Source: Deltaproteobacteria bacterium
GTDB lineage: Bacteria; Myxococcota; Kuafuiibacteriia; Kuafuiibacteriales; Kuafuiibacteriaceae
Assembly (NCBI GenBank): GCA_016713425.1
Contig: JADJPE010000005.1
Span: 930,001 to 994,000 of the forward strand
Reading direction: 5' to 3'
DNA length: 64,000 bases
A program made the translations under genes and the position numbers. Positions 58,761-64,000 of this stretch are shown one piece after another (within the stretch, counting starts at the first letter, position 1; every line of letters starts with the position of its first letter). The notes under the pieces were generated by a model. That model was not told the origin of the DNA and did not search any database. It was given only the letters and a program-made list of their open reading frames with translations.

Positions 58761-61700
58761 ATGAGTCTTGCCAGCCGCATCCTCAAGGCGGTCGACGCCG
58801 CCTCGACGCACCGCATCGTCGCGCCCGGATTGGCGACACCCATTCGTGCCTTCTTGGCGGCGGAGCTCATGGTTCGCAAGAAGCTCCCGGTTATCTTGGC
58901 CGGCAGCCGCGAACACGCGGAAGACATCTATCGCGAGCTCGCGTTCTTCTCGGGGGTGGAGGAAACCAACGCCGCCGATCATGGCATTCTGTTCCTCGGC
59001 TCGGACGAGAAGAGCCCCTATGAGGAGTATTCGCCCGATGCCCACGCGGTGATGGAACGTCTCGCAACCCTCCATCGGCTGCTCAAAGAACCCGACACCG
59101 TCAGGGCACTGGTCGTCACGCCGCACGCAATGCTGCGGCGACATGTGCCGCCAAGCATCTTCGAACGGGCGGGCGATTACGTGATGCAGGGGACGGACAT
59201 CGATCGCGACCAACTCCTCGCGCGTCTTGAGCTTTCGGGATACAACGCGGTAACCACGGTCGAAGATCCGGGCACCTTCTCGGTGCGCGGCGGCATCATC
59301 GACATCTTCTCGCCCCATCGAACCCGTCCTTTCCGCCTCGACTTGTTCGGCGACACGATCGACTCGATTCGCCTGTTCGATCCGGAAACGCAGCGTACGT
59401 CGACCGAAATCGAAGACGCCATCATCCTCCCGGCCCGCGAGATCGTGTTCGATGGCGGTACCGTTGAGCGCGCTCAGCAGCAAATCCAAGCGCTCGCCGA
59501 AGAGCTCACGATCCCAACGCGCGTCGTCAACGCGATCGTCGACGACATCGAGAATCACATCCATTTCTTCGGAATCGAGGCGCTCCTTCCGATTTTTCAC
59601 GCCGAACCCCTCGCCGCGTGCGACGTGTACCTCCCCAAGGGCGATCATGTCGTCTATCTCGCAAGCGACATCGAGGCCTTCGAGGCCGCCTCGGAGAAAG
59701 TCTTCGCGGAAGCGCGCATCGAATACGAGGCGACGATCTCGGCTCACCAGCTTGCGATCGAACCCGAGCGCCACCTCGTCGACGGACCGGAGACCATGGC
59801 GCGTTCGCTCGCCGGACAACGCTGCGTGGAGCTCCCGGAGATCGCGATCGGCACGACAACGCCGACCGTAGACGTACGATTCGAGACGACCGAAAGCATT
59901 CGGGCGGACATCCTTCGGTCTACGCGCGCCATCGAACAGCCCGAGGACGTGCTTCAGCCCCTGGTCGATCGTCTCCGTGCGTGGCGACGCGATGGACTAA
60001 CCACGCTGATCGTCTGCCACACCCGCGGGCAAGCGGAGCGGATCAAACAGCTCCTCGCACCGAAGAACTTGAGTGTTCGACTCCATGGGCGCCCATTCGT
60101 ACTCAGCGAGTTGCTCGGCGGAAGCGGAAGCGGAAGCGGAAGCGGAGGCGGAGGCGCAGGCATCGACGTCAGCGGCGACGCGTCGCCGAGTCGGCTGCGC
60201 GATCGCTCGGTGCACGCTTGGCTGGTTCTGGGTGAAATTGCCGCGGGCTTCGTACTTCCGGAGGCCAATCTCGCCGTCGTTGCCGAAGAAGAGATCTTTG
60301 GCCAACGCATGAAGCCCAAGCGACGGCGCACCGCCGCCGCGAAGGACTTCGTCTCGGACCTCAAAGACCTCAAGCCGGGCGACTACGTCGTACACGTCGA
60401 CTTTGGCATTGGCCTTTATCATGGCCTCACGAAGCTGACCGTCAGCGGCGTCGAATCCGACTACTTGCTTCTCGAATACAAAGGGAACGACAAGCTCTAC
60501 CTCCCCGTTCATCGGCTCCGTCTCATCCAGAAGTACGTCACCGGCGAGGAGGGTCGCCAACCTCAACTCGATCGGCTCGGGACGCAAACCTGGCTGAACA
60601 CGAAGCGGAAAATCAAAGACACCCTCCTCAAGATGGCCGCCGAGCTCTTGCGGCTCTACGCGATGCGCGCGTCGCTCCAAGGGTTCGCGATTCCGCCACC
60701 CGACGACACGTTTCGCCGCTTCGAGGCCGAGTTCGCGTTCGATCCAACCCCCGACCAGGCGCGTGCCATCGAAGACGTCCTCAAAGATTTGCAGCGCAGC
60801 TCACCAATGGACCGCCTCATCTGCGGCGACGTGGGCTACGGCAAGACCGAAGTCGCCATTCGGGCGGCGGTCGCGATGGCGCTGGCCAAGAAGCAGGTCG
60901 CAGTGTTGGTGCCCACGACGGTGCTTGCCGCGCAGCACTATCAGGTCTTCAAGGAACGCGTCGCAAACTACCCGGTTTCGGTCGGGATCGTCTCGCGCTT
61001 TCAGGACAAGGATGAAATCAAGGAGGCGCTCACCGCCCTCAAGGAAGGAAAGCTCGACATCATCATCGGGACACACCGCATCCTGTCGAAGGACGTGAAC
61101 TTTCGCGACCTCGGGCTCTTGGTCATCGACGAAGAGCATCGATTCGGCGTCACCCACAAAGAGAAGCTGAAGAAATACCGCGCGACCGTGCACGTCTTGT
61201 CGATGTCCGCGACACCCATCCCGCGCACGTTGAACATGGGGCTCATCGGCGTGCGCGATCTGTCGATGATCACCACGCCGCCCGAAGATCGCCTCGCCGT
61301 AAAGACCGAGGTCCACAAGTTCTCGGAAGAGACCATTCGCGAGAGCATCCTCAAGGAGATCCGGCGAGGCGGACAATGCTTCGTCGTTCACAACCGTGTG
61401 TCGTCGATCGGCGCCTTCAAGCGAATGCTCGAACGTCTCGTGCCAGAGGCTCGCATCGGGGTCGGCCACGGCCAGATGGGCGAAGAAGATCTCGAGCAAG
61501 TCATGGTCGATTTCATGACCAAGAAGACGAACGTGCTTCTTTCGACCACGATCATCGAATCTGGCGTCGACATCCCGAACGCCAATACGATCATCATCAA
61601 TCGCGCCGACCGCTTCGGACTCGCGCAGCTGTACCAGCTCCGGGGGCGCGTGGGTCGGGCCAAAGCGCGCGGATTCGCGCATTTTCTCATCCCGGCCGGA

Positions 61701-62414
61701 AATCTCTCGAAACAGGCGCGGCGTCGAATCGCCGTGCTTCAGCGATTCACCGAGCTCGGCGCCGGCTTCCAGGTCGCCTCGCATGATCTCGAGATTCGCG
61801 GCGCCGGCAACATCATCGGCAAACAGCAATCGGGGTCGATTGCGCAGGTCGGATTCGAGCTCTACCAGACGCTCCTGGCCGAGGCGATCGACGAACTCAA
61901 GGGCTCTGAGCGTCGTTCGATGAAGGAGCCCGAGCTCGAGTTTCCGCTGCCTTCGCTGATCCCCGACAAGTACATCGCCGCCCCCGGAGAACGCCTGTCA
62001 TACTACCAACGCCTCAACGCCGCCGACACCGACGAGGCCATCTACGACCTCCTCCAGGAAATGAGCGATCTCTACGGAACGCCTCCGGCTGAGGTCGAGA
62101 ATCTGATCGAACTCATGCGGCTCAAACAACGACTGGGGCGCGCGAGCGTCCTCGGGCTGCAATACGGCCCCGCGACCAAGTCGATGCCACCGCGGGTCGT
62201 GCTTCGGTTCGACCAAGACGATCCCAACCTGAACGGCGCCCACGTGGTCCAGTTCGTCGAGCAAAACAAACACCGCCGCCGTCTCACACCGGACGGGCGG
62301 CTCGTGGTTCATCTCGTGCCGGCCGAAGACCTCCGAGAGATGCTTCATCAAGCCATGGAACAGGTCGAGCAGCTCCTTCGTGTTCGGTACCGCAGCGCGG
62401 CAAACAACGCCTAA
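58761..62414 (+). CDS. mfd: Transcription-repair coupling factor Mfd
   Basis: 1217 aa. N-terminal UvrB-like domains (RGGIIDIFSPHRTRPFRLDL), an RNA-polymerase-interacting region (GDYVVHVDFGIGLYHGL), RecG-like translocase with Walker A (CGDVGYGKTEVAIRAA), DEEH box (VIDEEHRFGV), SATPIPRTLNM and QLRGRVGR, and a C-terminal TRCF domain (YIAAPGERLSYYQRL). It removes stalled polymerase and recruits UvrA to DNA damage. A GSGSGSGSGG insertion near residue 451 from a hexanucleotide repeat is absent from usual Mfd proteins and lies in a linker. Confidence 0.97.
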   Translation: MSLASRILKAVDAASTHRIVAPGLATPIRAFLAAELMVRKKLPVILAGSREHAEDIYRELAFFSGVEETNAADHGILFLGSDEKSPYEEYSPDAHAVMERLATLHRLLKEPDTVRALVVTPHAMLRRHVPPSIFERAGDYVMQGTDIDRDQLLARLELSGYNAVTTVEDPGTFSVRGGIIDIFSPHRTRPFRLDLFGDTIDSIRLFDPETQRTSTEIEDAIILPAREIVFDGGTVERAQQQIQALAEELTIPTRVVNAIVDDIENHIHFFGIEALLPIFHAEPLAACDVYLPKGDHVVYLASDIEAFEAASEKVFAEARIEYEATISAHQLAIEPERHLVDGPETMARSLAGQRCVELPEIAIGTTTPTVDVRFETTESIRADILRSTRAIEQPEDVLQPLVDRLRAWRRDGLTTLIVCHTRGQAERIKQLLAPKNLSVRLHGRPFVLSELLGGSGSGSGSGGGGAGIDVSGDASPSRLRDRSVHAWLVLGEIAAGFVLPEANLAVVAEEEIFGQRMKPKRRRTAAAKDFVSDLKDLKPGDYVVHVDFGIGLYHGLTKLTVSGVESDYLLLEYKGNDKLYLPVHRLRLIQKYVTGEEGRQPQLDRLGTQTWLNTKRKIKDTLLKMAAELLRLYAMRASLQGFAIPPPDDTFRRFEAEFAFDPTPDQARAIEDVLKDLQRSSPMDRLICGDVGYGKTEVAIRAAVAMALAKKQVAVLVPTTVLAAQHYQVFKERVANYPVSVGIVSRFQDKDEIKEALTALKEGKLDIIIGTHRILSKDVNFRDLGLLVIDEEHRFGVTHKEKLKKYRATVHVLSMSATPIPRTLNMGLIGVRDLSMITTPPEDRLAVKTEVHKFSEETIRESILKEIRRGGQCFVVHNRVSSIGAFKRMLERLVPEARIGVGHGQMGEEDLEQVMVDFMTKKTNVLLSTTIIESGVDIPNANTIIINRADRFGLAQLYQLRGRVGRAKARGFAHFLIPAGNLSKQARRRIAVLQRFTELGAGFQVASHDLEIRGAGNIIGKQQSGSIAQVGFELYQTLLAEAIDELKGSERRSMKEPELEFPLPSLIPDKYIAAPGERLSYYQRLNAADTDEAIYDLLQEMSDLYGTPPAEVENLIELMRLKQRLGRASVLGLQYGPATKSMPPRVVLRFDQDDPNLNGAHVVQFVEQNKHRRRLTPDGRLVVHLVPAEDLREMLHQAMEQVEQLLRVRYRSAANNA
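60115..60151. repeat. GGAAGC hexanucleotide repeat in mfd
   Basis: In-frame units encode the Gly-Ser linker; slippage would add whole codon pairs. Confidence 0.85.
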
Positions 62415-62507
62415 GGAACCACGTCGACCGCCCTCGCCCCTCCTTGGCCCCCAGAAGGCACGGCTCGAGACCGAGAGGTCGGCCTGAGAGCTCGCCGTTC
62501 TTTGCTA

Positions 62508-62554
62508 GGGGGGGCCTTATTAGGGGGCCCTTGTTTGGGGTGGCTTTATTTGGG
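62508..62554 (+). other. G-tract cluster upstream of the kinase gene
   Basis: Four runs of 7, 5, 4 and 3 guanines separated by 8 to 11 nt within the mfd-kinase spacer (62415-62664). It could form a G-quadruplex in DNA or RNA; otherwise the spacer has nothing recognisable. Confidence 0.5.
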
Positions 62555-62664
62555 AGTGGCCTACTCCGGTCAGCCTAAATGACCGCTGCACACAGGCGCC
62601 TACGTCAGGCCGCGTGCGGTCGGGTGGGGCCGATGCCTTGGGAGCGCTTGGGAAGGCTGCTAGG

Positions 62665-64000
62665 ATGCGCGCACCGGACGGGGGTGACGTGGCGCGACAG
62701 ATAGGTCGGTTCCTGGTCTACGAAGAGATCGGGTCTTGGGATGCAGGTTCGGTCTTCCGAGCTTTTGAAGTGCGGGGACTGGTCCGACCCGCAATCCTGA
62801 AAACTCTGTCTCCAGCCCTGAGGGACCGGGCAGATTGCATCGAGATCCTAATGGAGGAGGCGCGCATCGCGAGCGAGCTTTCCCACCCCAACATCCTGAG
62901 ACCGCTCGATGTCGACGAGGGCGATCTAGGTTGGTATTCGGCGTTCGAACGCGCGCACGGACGCACGCTCGAAGGTCTGATGGAGGAAAGCCGACAGCGA
63001 GGCGTCGGGCTCGATGCCAACGCGGCCCTTCACATCGTCATCCAGGTGCTCAACGGACTTGCGCACGCCCACGAACACACCGATGCGGCGGGGCAGCCAC
63101 TCGAGATTGTCCATCGCGACGTGTCGCCGCGAAACATCTGGATCTCCTACGCCGGCAACGTTGCGCTTGGCGGATTCGGCTATGCGTCGATGCGCGGCCG
63201 GACCAACCTCCCGACTCCGGGCATCGAACGTCCCCGGCTCGACTACCTCAGTCCCGAGCAGGTGGCTGGGGAAAACCTCGACCCTCGATCCGATGTGTTC
63301 AGCATGGGTCTGATCTTGTACGAGCTGTTGGCAGGCCGAAAGGCATACGACGGAAGCGCCCTCGACATCCGCGCCAAAGCCCGCCGCGCCGATATCGCCC
63401 CTTTGCGAAGGATTGCCCCACACACCCCAGCGCCGCTCGAGCGCATCGTCGAAGGTGCGCTGACCGTAGATCCCAACAATCGCTACCCAAGCGCGAGCGC
63501 GTTCAGCGACGCGTTGGTTCGCTTCCTCGTCGCCCACGACGCGACCTTCGGCGCAAAGAGGTTCGCTTCGGCACTCGCAATCCTGTTCGGCAACGTCGTC
63601 CGAGACGAGCGGCAAAAAGACGACCAGATCCGCGCTGAACTCTTCACACAGACTGAGGCCGCCCGGTTGCTTTCCTTCTCATCGCTGCAGGCCTTCAACG
63701 AGCCCAGCTTCAGCCAACCAAGTGCCAGCCTTCGTCAGCTCGGCGCGCCGAACCAGGCACAACCGAAAGGCCACGGCCTGGCCCTGGGACAAGGGCATGG
63801 ACACGGACCAGGACCGGGACCAGGACCAGGACCAGGACCAGGACAGATGAGTGCGCAAGGAGCGCTTCTCGGCGGCCTCAATGGTCTCGCCGCGAATCCC
63901 GTTGCCCACCGCGCGACCATGCCTTCCCCCGCGCCCGGCTCGCCCACCTCCGGACTTGAGCTGCCAGCACTCGCACCGGCCGGACTTGCGCCCACGCCCG
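62665..64000 (+). CDS. Ser/Thr protein kinase-like protein with GFG in place of DFG (runs off window end)
   Basis: At least 445 codons, partial at the window end; start ATG 62665 follows GGAAGG (GTG 62689 is in frame). Kinase fold: Lys46 (AILKTL), catalytic loop HRDVSPRN near residue 150, then LGGFGYA where DFG is expected, so Gly170 replaces the Mg-binding Asp; YLSPEQVAGE and DPRSDVFSMGLILYELL follow. The ATP loop (IGSWDAGSVFRAF) is also non-canonical. The HRDVSPxN loop is typical of myxobacterial kinases. Missing DFG Asp suggests a pseudokinase or unusual ATP binding. The tail has a GPGPGP repeat (63797-63842) followed by Pro/Ala-rich sequence. Confidence 0.88.
   Translation, partial: MRAPDGGDVARQIGRFLVYEEIGSWDAGSVFRAFEVRGLVRPAILKTLSPALRDRADCIEILMEEARIASELSHPNILRPLDVDEGDLGWYSAFERAHGRTLEGLMEESRQRGVGLDANAALHIVIQVLNGLAHAHEHTDAAGQPLEIVHRDVSPRNIWISYAGNVALGGFGYASMRGRTNLPTPGIERPRLDYLSPEQVAGENLDPRSDVFSMGLILYELLAGRKAYDGSALDIRAKARRADIAPLRRIAPHTPAPLERIVEGALTVDPNNRYPSASAFSDALVRFLVAHDATFGAKRFASALAILFGNVVRDERQKDDQIRAELFTQTEAARLLSFSSLQAFNEPSFSQPSASLRQLGAPNQAQPKGHGLALGQGHGHGPGPGPGPGPGPGQMSAQGALLGGLNGLAANPVAHRATMPSPAPGSPTSGLELPALAPAGLAPTP
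63795..63842. repeat. GGACCA hexanucleotide repeat encoding Gly-Pro
   Basis: Seven or eight in-frame units in the kinase C-terminal linker. Confidence 0.9.

Overview
The window is a high-GC chromosomal segment from a predatory-type or soil/marine deltaproteobacterium, most probably a Myxococcota member. The assignment is inference. It rests on lipoproteins with Asp/Gly/Ala-rich linkers, a Ser/Thr kinase with the HRDVSPxN signature common in myxobacteria, large secreted multi-domain proteins, a PfaA-like polyketide synthase, and the classic rpsU-dnaG-rpoD core operon. Short tandem repeats (6, 9, 12, 18 bp inside genes; 9, 11, 17, 21 bp between genes) are unusually dense and invade even Mfd, RpoD and the PKS.

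Layout. 1-12.2 kb: a secreted trypsin-like lipoprotein, a frameshifted polysaccharide deacetylase lipoprotein, a secreted hypothetical protein, a UPF0251 regulator / archaeal-type peroxiredoxin / NifX-like redox cassette behind a 24-bp perfect palindrome, a periplasmic glutaredoxin-like protein, a large flavoprotein, a galE relic followed by a GT4 glycosyltransferase, and a class I glutamine amidotransferase. 12.5-18.7 kb: a giant surface protein with a bulb-lectin domain and three Cys-rich repeats, a candidate minus-strand structured RNA ending in an intrinsic terminator, and a protein with a possible ADP-ribosyltransferase-like C-terminus. 18.6-22.2 kb (minus): a tight four-gene operon of GST, a two-TM protein and two tandem SPFH proteins. 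22.6-31.2 kb: a peptidoglycan-binding protein with a possible caspase-like domain coupled to a HEAT-repeat protein, an alpha/beta hydrolase, pssA, an alkaline phosphatase lipoprotein, and a ketopantoate-reductase-like / VOC pair. A MITE-like repeat occurs at 1.2 kb and again at 27.1 kb.

31.6-42.4 kb is the most distinctive region. It holds a four-gene operon of fatty acyl-AMP ligase, CFA-synthase-like methyltransferase, free ACP, and a 2508-aa PKS ordered KS-AT-ACP-KR-DH and ending in a PLP-dependent alpha-oxoamine synthase. The logic (activate a fatty acid, load it on ACP, extend and process it, then release by decarboxylative condensation with an amino acid) predicts a sphingoid-like or other amino-ketone lipid, possibly methylated or cyclopropanated.

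42.4-64 kb is mostly housekeeping: a beta-barrel protein, a sugar epimerase, hisA-hisF-hisIE (no hisH here), rpsU-dnaG-rpoD, dapD with a coupled lipoprotein, a cyclophilin and mfd. The window ends inside a Ser/Thr kinase gene whose DFG aspartate is replaced by glycine. RpoD carries an extra N-terminal part of about 410 residues, histone-H1-like then charged helix, which is very unusual for a primary sigma factor. No rRNA, tRNA or CRISPR array was recognised.
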